Positions 8,642 to 17,014 of a DNA stretch of 64,000 nt are shown here, piece after piece. Positions within the stretch are counted from its first letter, which is position 1, and each line of letters begins with the position of its first letter. The translations under genes were made by a program, and so were the position numbers. Below the pieces are notes generated by a model. That model was not told where the DNA came from. It ran no database searches and was given only the letters and a program-made list of their open reading frames with translations. This DNA is from Clostridium scatologenes (lineage in GTDB: Bacteria > Bacillota > Clostridia > Clostridiales > Clostridiaceae), in assembly GCF_000968375.1 (NCBI RefSeq), contig NZ_CP009933.1:2232001-2296000 (forward strand), written 5' to 3'.

Positions 8642-9913
8642 TTATTCTTTTATTGTCCAAAGTCCCATTGCAGGTGTTCTGACAAAATAAATTTCTTCAC
8701 CATTTTCAAGTGTATTGTAGCCATCTTCTAGTTTGTCAGGATCATACAGCTTATATGCTTCTTTAAGCGGCATATAGTTGAATCCGACCCCTTCAATTTC
8801 CTCCTTGGCTAAATGCTGAGTTGCATAAGTAATCTTAAATCTATCATCACTGGAACCTTGAATTAAATGTGCTGCAATCATCATCTTTGCCTTCATATCA
8901 GGCACAGTATTATATAAATTCAACACATAGTCCCTTCCCTTATATCCATATTTACGTATTTCAACGTCAGTTTCTTCATTTTCTCCAAATTTTCTTACTC
9001 CAGGTGCTAAAAGTATAAGTTCTCCACCATCTGCAACAATTTTTCTTGTTCTGTAAATTCCTTTGTTTCCTACCCAGGTGGTTTTAAGCTCATGTTCATC
9101 AAGATATGCTACTACTTTTTTTACTGGCTTTTCTACGTATGTTATATTTAATTCCTGACTGCGTTTCACTGCTTGCTCAAATACAGTCCTTTTATTTCCC
9201 ATGTATAGTCCATTAAGTTCTGTTACATTATTTTTTATTGTAGTAACAGTTTGTATATAAACAAGTGGTAAATCTGACAAATAATGTTCTTGAGCATAGT
9301 CAAATACCAATCGTGCAGGAGTATCACATACTCCCATGGCTTTTTCCATTCCACAAACAGCACTGAGCATATGAGATTTGTTGATCATCTGTCTTCCACC
9401 ACATCCTACAAAAATATTCTTACTGTAGTTTGCCATACCCACAACTTCATGAGGTACTACTTGTCCAACGGATAATATGAGACCATATTCGCCACTTACC
9501 AGATGCTTATTTACTTCTACTTCTATCTCTTCAGCAAACAATCCATTGGAAATACCAGATACAAATTCACTTGGTACTTTTCCTAGTGATACAGTGTCTT
9601 TTCTCCAGTCATGAATTAAAAAAGCATCTCTTGGAATTTCACTTCCAAACATCTTATCCAATTCTTCATTATCCATTGACATATGAGTTCCAAGTGCAGG
9701 CATTATATTTATATGATAATGCTGGGAGAGCTTTTTATATAAAATTTGTGTAATTTCTCCTGCCATAGAATAGCATCTTGTAAAATCAGGAGGTATAATA
9801 AGAATCCTTTTTACATTGTGCAGCTCACACTGTTCAATCAATACATTAATTTGCTGCTCTATTTCAACTTGAGAAATGAAATCTTTTTCTAAAGAAATTA
9901 CAAATTTATTCAT
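8642..9913 (-). CDS. LarA-family nickel-dependent hydroxyacid racemase/epimerase (DUF2088)
   Basis: 423 residues, close to LarA length. The landmarks of nickel-pincer lactate racemase are present: PDFTR at 42-46, GTHM with His77, PHE with His155, the cofactor-attaching Lys at 165 (NYSKNIFVG) and His181 in KSHML; these should correspond to His108, His174, Lys184 and His200 of the Lactobacillus enzyme. The family inverts the C2 hydroxyl of 2-hydroxyacids, and sugar-acid 2-epimerases are known in it. Within this operon a D-gluconate/D-mannonate or L-idonate/L-gulonate 2-epimerase is more likely than a lactate racemase (inference). The cofactor genes larB, larC and larE are not in the window. ATG 9913 follows AGGAGG. 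Confidence 0.85.
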   Translation of the reverse strand: MNKFVISLEKDFISQVEIEQQINVLIEQCELHNVKRILIIPPDFTRCYSMAGEITQILYKKLSQHYHINIMPALGTHMSMDNEELDKMFGSEIPRDAFLIHDWRKDTVSLGKVPSEFVSGISNGLFAEEIEVEVNKHLVSGEYGLILSVGQVVPHEVVGMANYSKNIFVGCGGRQMINKSHMLSAVCGMEKAMGVCDTPARLVFDYAQEHYLSDLPLVYIQTVTTIKNNVTELNGLYMGNKRTVFEQAVKRSQELNITYVEKPVKKVVAYLDEHELKTTWVGNKGIYRTRKIVADGGELILLAPGVRKFGENEETDVEIRKYGYKGRDYVLNLYNTVPDMKAKMMIAAHLIQGSSDDRFKITYATQHLAKEEIEGVGFNYMPLKEAYKLYDPDKLEDGYNTLENGEEIYFVRTPAMGLWTIKE

Positions 9914-9932
9914 GAAATCCTCCTAAATAAGC

Positions 9933-10946
9933 CTATATAAGGGCATTTATTTTTAAATATCTTTCTGGATGCTCAGAAAGTTCTTTTACAGCTTCTGGAA
10001 CTTCTTCTAATTTTATCACCTTGCTAATTATGCTCTTGACATCTACAGTTCCTTCTGACATTAGCTTTAATGCTTCTTCAAATTCTCCAGCACTAGTTCT
10101 TGAACCTCTAATATCAATTTCTTTCATAGTAAATAAGTTTGTTGGAAGGCTTGTCTCCTTTTTAGGCCATCCTGTAAGTGCCACTCTTCCTGCATTTGAT
10201 ACATAATCAAGTGTGTTTCTTATAGCTGCATTTGATCCTGAAGCTTCAATTACTACTTCTGCCATTCTTCCATTAGTAATCTGTTTTATTTTTTCTACTG
10301 CCTCTTTATCCATAGCATTAATTGTATGTTTTATACCTATTCCATTTGCAAAGCTTAATCTTTCATCAACAATATCCAATAATATTGGAACTGCATTATA
10401 AGCTATTGCAGACAAAGCAGCTAAAAGACCTATTGCACCTGCTCCAATTATAACTACATGTTCTCCTGCTGTAACTTTAGTTCTATGAATAGCATGTAAG
10501 GCTATTGTTAAAGGTTCTGCTGCTGGAACTTGCTCCCATGGAATATTATCTGGAACCTTCCATAATAATTCTGAAGGATGAGCAAAGAATTCCACCATAC
10601 CTCCATCAATATGAACTCCCAACACTTTTAAATCTGTACAACAATTTGTTCTGCCTATGCTGCAAGGATAACATTTTCCACAATAAATATATGGATCAAT
10701 AATTACTTTATCTCCTGCTTTTATTCCTTTGCTATTTTCTCCAATTTCTACAACCTCGCCTGCTAATTCATGACCTATTATTCTTGGATAACTAACTAAA
10801 GGGTTCACTCCTCTATAGGCTCCTATATCTGATCCACATATTCCTACTGACTTGATTTTTATTAATGCTTCATTTTCTTTTCTAACAGGTTTTTCAACCT
10901 CTTTGATTTTAATATTATTTGGTGATTCTAAATATACTGATTTCAT
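9933..10946 (-). CDS. Zinc-dependent sugar-acid/polyol dehydrogenase (MDR family, L-gulonate or L-idonate 5-dehydrogenase-like)
   Basis: 337 residues. Catalytic-zinc residues are Cys37 (GICGSD) and His59-Glu60 (GHELAGE); the structural-zinc cysteines are 89, 92, 95 and 103. The nucleotide-binding loop IIGAGAIGLLAA begins near residue 164. Related enzymes (B. subtilis YjmD, RspB-type L-gulonate 5-dehydrogenases, IdnD) sit beside uxuA/uxuB-type genes and oxidise the C5 hydroxyl of hexonates. Placed between GntP and the LarA-like enzyme, a role turning L-gulonate into D-fructuronate fits; L-idonate 5-dehydrogenase is the main alternative. ATG 10946 follows AAGGAG. Confidence 0.85.
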   Translation of the reverse strand: MKSVYLESPNNIKIKEVEKPVRKENEALIKIKSVGICGSDIGAYRGVNPLVSYPRIIGHELAGEVVEIGENSKGIKAGDKVIIDPYIYCGKCYPCSIGRTNCCTDLKVLGVHIDGGMVEFFAHPSELLWKVPDNIPWEQVPAAEPLTIALHAIHRTKVTAGEHVVIIGAGAIGLLAALSAIAYNAVPILLDIVDERLSFANGIGIKHTINAMDKEAVEKIKQITNGRMAEVVIEASGSNAAIRNTLDYVSNAGRVALTGWPKKETSLPTNLFTMKEIDIRGSRTSAGEFEEALKLMSEGTVDVKSIISKVIKLEEVPEAVKELSEHPERYLKINALI

Positions 10947-10997
10947 AATACTATTCTCCTTTTTTATTGTATAATTATATTTTTTCTTTCATCATTT

Positions 10998-12314
10998 TTA
11001 TACAAACATACCAAGAATTAATACTCCTATTAATCCTAAAACTGAAATTAAAGTTTCCAATATTGACCATGAACTTAAAGTTTCTCCAACACTTAAATTA
11101 AAGTATTCTTTGAACATCCAAAATCCTGGATCGTTTACGTGTGAGAATATTACACTTCCTGCTCCAGTTGCTAATACCATTAAAGCTGGATTAGCATGAG
11201 ATGTTGCTATTATTGGAAGTACAATTCCTGCTGTAGTCATGGATGCAACTGTTGCTGAACCTAAGGTTAAACGAAGTATAGCTGCAACAAGCCATGCTAA
11301 AAGCAAAGGTGACATATGGGTTCCTGACATTAACACTGCTATGTATTTACTTACACCAGAATCTACTAAAACCTGCTTAAGTGCTCCACCACCAGCAATT
11401 ATTAAAAGGATCATTGCAATTCCACTAATGGATTCCTCTAGCATAGCCATTACTTCTGCAACTTTTTGTCCTCTATTAATTCCTAATGTAAATATCCCAA
11501 CTATAACTGCAATAAACATAGCCATAACTGGAGATCCCAAAAATTCAAAGACTTGCCTTAATCCTGACGTCTTAGGAAGTGTCATTTCACATACAGCTGC
11601 AAGTGTCATTAGTATAACTGGAATAATTGCCGTAAAAACACTTATAGCAAAGCTTGGTAATTCTTCTTCTTTAAATATTTTAGGGTTATATAATCCTTTT
11701 GGTGGTTCCTTTTCAAATCTTTTTAAAAACTTTGAAAAAATAGGTCCAGCTATAATTACTGTAGGTACTGCAATTATAATTCCATATACCAATGTCATAC
11801 TTATATTTGCATTGTATATTGCAGCTATAGCTGTTGGACCTGGATGAGGCGGTAAGAAGCAATGAGTAACAGAAAGTGCTGCAGCCATAGGTACACCTAC
11901 ATACAAAAGAGGCAATTCAGTAGAAGCTGCAACTGTGAAAACTAAAGGTATCAAAAGAACAAAACCTACTTCGTAAAACATGGTAAGTCCAACAATAAAT
12001 CCCGTTATAACAAGAGCCCATTGAATGTTCTTCTTACCGAACTTGTTAATAAGTGTAGTTGCAATTTTCTGAGCTGCTCCAGTATCAGCAATAAGCTTAC
12101 CAAGCATAGCTCCAAAACCTAGTATTAAAGCCAAACTGCCTAAGGTACCTCCAACACCATTTTGTATTGAGGTTAGTACTTTACTTGCAGGCATTCCCTC
12201 AGCTATACCAACCATTAAAGAAACAAATACAAGAGATATAAAACCGTTTACTTTTAAAGTAATCATTAGAAATAGTAATACTACAACACCCATAGCTACA
12301 ATTAATAAAGGCAT
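10998..12314 (-). CDS. gntP: Gluconate:H+ symporter, GntP family permease
   Basis: 438 residues with about twelve membrane segments, typical of GntP/IdnT/DsdX permeases. Family-like stretches include GFGAMLGKLIADTGAAQKIA, HCFLPPHPGPTAIA and ATGAGSVIFSHVNDPGFWMFKEY. It imports an aldonate such as gluconate, idonate, gulonate or fructuronate by proton symport. It lies third in the operon. The 226 bases separating it from the upstream reductase gene contain a hairpin. Confidence 0.92.
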   Translation of the reverse strand: MPLLIVAMGVVVLLFLMITLKVNGFISLVFVSLMVGIAEGMPASKVLTSIQNGVGGTLGSLALILGFGAMLGKLIADTGAAQKIATTLINKFGKKNIQWALVITGFIVGLTMFYEVGFVLLIPLVFTVAASTELPLLYVGVPMAAALSVTHCFLPPHPGPTAIAAIYNANISMTLVYGIIIAVPTVIIAGPIFSKFLKRFEKEPPKGLYNPKIFKEEELPSFAISVFTAIIPVILMTLAAVCEMTLPKTSGLRQVFEFLGSPVMAMFIAVIVGIFTLGINRGQKVAEVMAMLEESISGIAMILLIIAGGGALKQVLVDSGVSKYIAVLMSGTHMSPLLLAWLVAAILRLTLGSATVASMTTAGIVLPIIATSHANPALMVLATGAGSVIFSHVNDPGFWMFKEYFNLSVGETLSSWSILETLISVLGLIGVLILGMFV

Positions 12315-12374
12315 ATATTTTCCCCCTTATAATAAAATAATTAAATTCCTACTAAAAATCTTGATTTTTCAATC

Positions 12375-12411
12375 GGTACTATATGCAGAATCTTCCACCG
12401 CACATAGTACC
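12375..12411 (-). repeat. Hairpin inside the hexonate operon upstream of gntP
   Basis: GGTACTATATGC (12375-12386) pairs with GCACATAGTACC (12400-12411) with one mismatch around a 13-base loop. No U-run follows in the transcribed direction, so it is more likely an RNA-processing or stabilising structure, or a binding site, than a terminator. Confidence 0.55.
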
Positions 12412-12540
12412 TTATGATTAGTTACCTAAGCACAATTAAGCAAATTTTCTTTATTTCAAATATTGGTATATATAAAACTAATATATTTATCTCAATTTAA
12501 CCTTCATCTAGTCTCCTGCACTGTCAATTATATAGATTTA

Positions 12541-13398
12541 TTAAACTCCTGAATAAGCAGAGAATCCCCCATCTACTGGTACAACTACTCCATTTACAAA
12601 ACCTGAAGCTTTACTGTTTAAAAGCCAAAGAAGTGTTCCTGTTAACTCTTCCACTTCTCCATAACGTCCCATTGGAGTGGCATTTATTATCTTTTGAGCT
12701 CTTTCAGTATAGCTTCCATCTGAGTTTACAAGCAATCCTCTATTTTGATTTGTGAGAAAAAATCCAGGTGCTATGGCATTTACTCTTACTCCTACCTTTG
12801 AAAGATGAACCGCAAGCCATTGAGTAAAGTTTGAAACTGCTGCTTTAGCTCCACTATAAGCTGGAATTCTAGTAAGAGGTGTAAATGCATTCATGGAAGA
12901 AATATTTAATATAGCTGCACCTTCCTTGCCTATCATATCCTTTACAAAAATTTGAGTAGGAAGTAATGTTCCCAAAAAGTTCAAATTAAAAACAAATTCA
13001 ATTCCTTTAGGATCTAGGTCAAAGAAAGTTTTAATTCCTTCTTCTTTATTTTCCAAGTCTTCTTTAAATAAATAATCCTTTGAAGTAGTACCTTTTGGAT
13101 TATTTCCACCTGCACCATTTATTAAAATGTCACAAAGACCAAATCTTTCATTCACTTCATTTCTTGCTTTTTTTATACTTTCAACATCAAGAACGTTTGT
13201 TTCAACACCAACTGCAATTCCACCAGCTGCTTTTATCTCTTCTGCAACTGCATCTGCAGCTTTCTTGTTTAAATCAAGCAATGCAACCTTAGCTCCACAC
13301 TGTGCTACTGCTTTTGCAAAGCCACTGCAAAGTATTCCACCTGCACCAGTAATCACTACAACCTTGTCCTTCAAATCTATTTGAAATGGTAAATTCAT
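12541..13398 (-). CDS. D-mannonate oxidoreductase / fructuronate reductase, SDR type
   Basis: About 285 residues. Short-chain dehydrogenase motifs: cofactor site TGAGGILCSGFA, NGAGG, the active-site serine in NISSMNA and the YSGAK Tyr-Lys pair, then PGFF and a C-terminal VVPVDGGFSAYSGV. This SDR form (as in B. subtilis YjmF/UxuB) interconverts D-fructuronate and D-mannonate. The start at ATG 13398 (MNLPFQ) has GGAGGG seven bases upstream, better than the longer frame from 13413. It begins 15 bases after the mannonate dehydratase stop. Confidence 0.88.
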   Translation of the reverse strand: MNLPFQIDLKDKVVVITGAGGILCSGFAKAVAQCGAKVALLDLNKKAADAVAEEIKAAGGIAVGVETNVLDVESIKKARNEVNERFGLCDILINGAGGNNPKGTTSKDYLFKEDLENKEEGIKTFFDLDPKGIEFVFNLNFLGTLLPTQIFVKDMIGKEGAAILNISSMNAFTPLTRIPAYSGAKAAVSNFTQWLAVHLSKVGVRVNAIAPGFFLTNQNRGLLVNSDGSYTERAQKIINATPMGRYGEVEELTGTLLWLLNSKASGFVNGVVVPVDGGFSAYSGV

Positions 13399-13413
13399 AA
13401 TTAATCCCTCCAA

Positions 13414-14460
13414 TTACTTATTTGTCTTTTCTAATGCTTCCCATATACCATTTAAATATGTTGCACCTAATGCTCTATCATAAAGTCCATATCCTGGTCT
13501 TCCTGTTTCTCCCCAAATCATTCTTCCGTGATCTGGTCTTATTGGTCCATCAAAACCTATATCATGATAAGCTTTCATAATTTCAAACATATCTAATGAG
13601 CCATCTTCACTTCTATGTGAAGCTTCTTCAAAACATTTCTCTCCTGTGATTTTCACGTTTCTGCAATGTCCAAAATGAATTCTTCCCTTTTTACCAAAGT
13701 AACGAATTAATTCAGGTACATTGTTATTTGGATCAACACCTAAAGATCCTGAGCATAAAGTTATGCCATTATTAGGACTATCTACCAAATTGATAAGCTT
13801 TTCAAGGTCTTCCTTGTTCTTTATTATTCTTGGTAATCCGAATATTGACCAAGGTGGATCATCCTGATGTATAGCCATTTTAATTGCTACCTCGTCAGCT
13901 ACCGCAATAACATGTTGTAAGAAATATCTTAAATTATTCCATAAATCCTCTTCTGTTATGCTTTTATACTGCTCTAATAGGTCTTGCATACCTTCTTTTG
14001 TATAGCTTGAATCCCAGCCAGGAAGTGATAACTCTCCTTTTACTGGATCCATTTTTAAAACAGTTTCATGTTTATATATTAATGCATTTGAACCATCTGG
14101 TAATTCATGAGCTAATTCAGATCTTGTCCAATCAAATACTGGCATAAAATTGTAACATACTACCTTTATACCTGCTTTAGATAAGTTTCTTAATGTTTGG
14201 CAGTAGTTATCTATATATTTATCTCTTGATGGAAGTCCCAGTTTTATATCCTCATGTACTGGAACACTTTCAATTACAGAAAATTCTAATCCATGAGCCT
14301 CAATTTTTTCTTTTAAAGCTGTTATTTTTTCCATTGGCCATACTTCACCTACAGGAATATCGTAAATTGCTGATACAATTCCTGTCATTCCTGGTATCTG
14401 TTTTATCTGGTCTAAAGTCACTTTATCATCGTCACCATACCATCTAAATGTCATCTTCAT
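13414..14460 (-). CDS. uxuA: Mannonate dehydratase
   Basis: 348 residues, near the usual 350-395. Family motifs include the N-terminal [52 protein letters not shown] and RPDHGRM; the His, Cys and Asp residues in these bind metal and substrate. It dehydrates D-mannonate to 2-keto-3-deoxy-D-gluconate. It is the first gene of the operon, with an AAAGGAG site before ATG 14460 and a promoter plus operator about 150 bases upstream. Confidence 0.95.
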   Translation of the reverse strand: MKMTFRWYGDDDKVTLDQIKQIPGMTGIVSAIYDIPVGEVWPMEKITALKEKIEAHGLEFSVIESVPVHEDIKLGLPSRDKYIDNYCQTLRNLSKAGIKVVCYNFMPVFDWTRSELAHELPDGSNALIYKHETVLKMDPVKGELSLPGWDSSYTKEGMQDLLEQYKSITEEDLWNNLRYFLQHVIAVADEVAIKMAIHQDDPPWSIFGLPRIIKNKEDLEKLINLVDSPNNGITLCSGSLGVDPNNNVPELIRYFGKKGRIHFGHCRNVKITGEKCFEEASHRSEDGSLDMFEIMKAYHDIGFDGPIRPDHGRMIWGETGRPGYGLYDRALGATYLNGIWEALEKTNK

Positions 14461-14601
14461 GGTCGTTTTCTCCTTTCATTTTAAAAAATTATAAGCAATA
14501 ATTGTTAATTATGTAATTCCAATGATATATCTGAAAATTGATGCATGCTTTAATTTTCAATATATTGAGATTTGTAAATGTTTTCTCTTAACTGGTATAC
14601 A

Positions 14602-14633
14602 AGTATACTAGCATACTAATAAAAAATAGTCAA
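14602..14633 (-). promoter_or_regulatory. Promoter and operator of the hexonate operon
   Basis: On the minus strand TTGACT (14628-14633) and TAGTAT (14605-14610) are separated by 17 bases. The -10 lies inside the near-palindrome AGTATGCTAGTATACT (14602-14617), and a second half-match GGTATACAAGTATAC overlaps at 14595-14608. A perfect palindrome of the same type occurs at the gntR promoter (15475-15486), so this is the likely operator of the adjacent FadR-type regulator. Confidence 0.65.
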
Positions 14634-14666
14634 TGGCTTTTTATAAAATCTTTTAATTAACAAACT

Positions 14667-14720
14667 AAAAAGACTGCATAAAGAATTGGATAATCACCAA
14701 TTTCTCTATACAGTCTTTTT
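14667..14720 (-). terminator. Terminator of the gntR-family gene
   Basis: Long imperfect hairpin with outer arms AAAAGACTG / CAGTCTTTT, an inner AATTGG/CCAATT stem and T-runs on both sides. It lies just after the regulator stop codon, between gntR and the hexonate operon promoter. Confidence 0.75.
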
Positions 14721-14732
14721 TCTTTTAGCTTA

Positions 14733-15419
14733 CTACTTAAAATAATCCTTATATTGAGAATCCTCATTAAAAATACTTTCCCAGCCTTTTTTAGGGTTAC
14801 TAACATGATCATTTATGAGCATTTCAACACTATCAACATCTTTATTCTTTATGATGTTAAAAAACTGCTCATGTTGTTCAATAAAAACTTTATTAGAATA
14901 TCTTATTTCAGAAATCAATCTCAATCTATTATAATGAGTACTTATCTTTAATATACCCTTCCACACTTCTTCTAAATTGACTCCTTCAAATATTATCCCA
15001 TGAAATCTAATATCTAAATTATGAAATTCTTTTTCTAAATTTTGTTTTCCAGCAATGTGTCTTTGGGATACCAAATTTTTTTCAAGTTCTATAAGCTTAT
15101 CTTCTGGAAAACTAGCACATGCCAGCTTCATTGCTTCCTTTTCCAAAAAATACCTCATAAAAAGTGCTTCTTCAATAAGATGTTTATCTATTAATGACAC
15201 ATAAGTACCTATTTGAGGTTTTACCTCTATAAGGTGCTCTTCTTTTAATTTCATCAATACCTCACGAATTGGAGTCCTTGAAATATTTAATTGCTGTGAT
15301 AACTCTGATTCGCTGATATATTCACCTGGTTTAAGCTCTAAAGTCATAATATTATCTTTTAGAACCCTGTATGCATAATCCTTTCCATTTTCGCCTTTTA
15401 ATTTTTCTAGTAATTTCAT
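14733..15419 (-). CDS. GntR-family transcriptional regulator (FadR/FCD subfamily)
   Basis: 228 residues. The N-terminal winged helix contains LSQQLNISRTPIREVLMKLKEEHLIEVKPQIGTYV, the GntR signature. The C-terminal all-helical FCD domain has the metal-ligand pattern in FHNLDIRFHGIIFEG and a later H in IEQHEQFFNIIKNKD. FCD regulators typically sense sugar acids and repress hexuronate or gluconate operons (UxuR, ExuR, GntR). It lies immediately upstream of the hexonate operon in the same direction but is separated by a terminator; both promoters share one palindrome, suggesting autoregulation and control of the operon. Confidence 0.92.
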   Translation of the reverse strand: MKLLEKLKGENGKDYAYRVLKDNIMTLELKPGEYISESELSQQLNISRTPIREVLMKLKEEHLIEVKPQIGTYVSLIDKHLIEEALFMRYFLEKEAMKLACASFPEDKLIELEKNLVSQRHIAGKQNLEKEFHNLDIRFHGIIFEGVNLEEVWKGILKISTHYNRLRLISEIRYSNKVFIEQHEQFFNIIKNKDVDSVEMLINDHVSNPKKGWESIFNEDSQYKDYFK

Positions 15420-15470
15420 ATTTGTACCTCACTATTTTAATAACATAAAAAACAATGTCTATTTTAAAAC

Positions 15471-15488
15471 ATTATATACTAGTATACC
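15471..15488 (-). promoter_or_regulatory. Operator and -10 element of the gntR-family gene
   Basis: The perfect 12-bp palindrome TATACTAGTATA (15475-15486) directly abuts a minus-strand TATAAT (15471-15476). It matches the near-palindrome at the hexonate operon promoter. The -35 region is weak. Autorepression by the GntR-family protein is the natural reading. Confidence 0.6.
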
Positions 15489-15735
15489 ACACACTATAGT
15501 ATAAATATATATTGTATGAAAATTAACTACTATTTTGAATTTATAGTTATTTGCTTACTATTCAGCATGTTTAAAATTTTTATCTTTTTTATCTTTCATT
15601 GGTAATATACTTGTTTGAGTTATATCTTTAATATTTTTTTTATAAAAAAGGTGAAACTTTTTCTAACTTTTTCCTTAGATAAATTGTTATACTAAATGAA
15701 AAGTACTTTTCAACTTGGTGAAAGGAGGTGCAGAA

Positions 15736-16266
15736 GTGGACAAGGATTTTTTTATAATACGAAGAATGAAACAGGGTGATGAAGCTGCAGTAGATGATTT
15801 TGTAAAATTGTACTATGGTGAAATCTATAAATATTGTTATTACAAATTAAATGATAAATGGCTGGCTGAAGACATTACACAGGACACCTTTACACGTTTT
15901 TTTGGACATTTTAACAATTATATTCATAAAGGAAAAGCCAAAAACTATCTTTATGTAATTGCTGGAAACCTATGTAAGAATCAGTATAAAAAACATAAAG
16001 AAGACTCTATTGATCTAATGGAAGAACAATTGACAAATAGTAAAGTGGAACAAGACGAGCTTACGCTGAAGGAAGGAATTATGCAGGAAATTTCAAGACT
16101 TTCAGAAGATTTTAAGGAAGTTGTTCTTCTGCACTACTTTCAGAATTTAAAATTACGTGAAATTGCTGAGATACTTGATATAAAGCTTTCACTGGTTAAA
16201 TATCGACTTTCTGAAGGTAAAAAATTTCTTAAAAACAGTATGGATAAGGAGGATTTTTATGAATAA
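15736..16266 (+). CDS. RNA polymerase sigma factor, ECF subfamily
   Basis: 176 residues. Region 2 is visible as WLAEDITQDTFTRFFGHF and region 4 as LREIAEILDIKLSLVKYRLSEGKKFL. I take the GTG at 15736 (DKDFFIIRRMKQGDE) because AGGAGG lies seven bases upstream; a TTG-initiated frame from 15715 would start before that site. No zinc anti-sigma gene follows. Instead the next gene encodes a membrane protein and then an ABC transporter, so the sigma factor probably drives this operon in response to an envelope or peptide signal. Confidence 0.9.
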   Translation: MDKDFFIIRRMKQGDEAAVDDFVKLYYGEIYKYCYYKLNDKWLAEDITQDTFTRFFGHFNNYIHKGKAKNYLYVIAGNLCKNQYKKHKEDSIDLMEEQLTNSKVEQDELTLKEGIMQEISRLSEDFKEVVLLHYFQNLKLREIAEILDIKLSLVKYRLSEGKKFLKNSMDKEDFYE

Positions 16267-16999
16267 AAATTGGGACTATAAAATACCTGCTTATGATAAA
16301 GAAAAAATGAAACGAACAATAGAGCTTTCAAAGAAGCAATACTTAAAACAGGTAATTTCAGAACCAATAAGCAGCTTGGAATTTTTATTTGAGCAAATGC
16401 AGTATTTAAGTAAAAATTACTGGCTAATACAAATTCTTGTATTTTTTACAGCTGTGTGCAGTTTAATAGTGATGAATCAATATAATTTTATAGGAAACAA
16501 AGCCGCTTACTGTGCTGTATTCACTCCTTTATTGATTATTTTTGCAATACCAGAGCTGTGGAAAAATATATCATCTGGTGCATTGGAAGTAGAAAATACA
16601 ACTTATTTTGATTTGCGAAAGTTATACTTTTCAAGATTACTTCTTGTTGGAATGCTGGATTTAATAATAGCAACCATTTTAGTCATAGCAGCAGTAAACA
16701 TAGTTAAGTTTTCCATATATGAAGCTGTTATTTATTTTTTTGTTCCTTTCAATTTTACCAGCTGTATTTGTTTTTCTTTGTTGTGCAGAAAAAAGAGGCT
16801 TTGTTCAGAGGTTTTAGCATTGGGAATATGTATTATCCAGGCTGCTTTATGGTATGTATTAGTGAATAATTATCATATTTATGCCATGCTGCAGATGAAA
16901 ATTTGGTATTTACTTTTGTTTCTTTCTTTTTGTTATATGATCTTTGCAGGAAAGAAAATTATAAAATACAGCAGATATTATTGTGAAATACAGATGTAA
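16259..16999 (+). CDS. Membrane protein of the ECF sigma/ABC operon (candidate anti-sigma factor)
   Basis: 246 residues: a soluble N-terminal part of about 55 residues (MNKNWDYKIPAYDKEKMKRTIELSKKQ) followed by six hydrophobic segments. The gene overlaps the sigma-factor stop by 8 bases behind AAGGAGG, so the two are coupled. Position and topology suggest a membrane-bound partner that senses a signal and holds the sigma factor, but I see no named anti-sigma domain. It could also be an accessory subunit of the ABC transporter. Confidence 0.7.
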   Translation: MNKNWDYKIPAYDKEKMKRTIELSKKQYLKQVISEPISSLEFLFEQMQYLSKNYWLIQILVFFTAVCSLIVMNQYNFIGNKAAYCAVFTPLLIIFAIPELWKNISSGALEVENTTYFDLRKLYFSRLLLVGMLDLIIATILVIAAVNIVKFSIYEAVIYFFVPFNFTSCICFSLLCRKKRLCSEVLALGICIIQAALWYVLVNNYHIYAMLQMKIWYLLLFLSFCYMIFAGKKIIKYSRYYCEIQM

Positions 17000-17014
17000 T
17001 TTGGAGGTATATAA

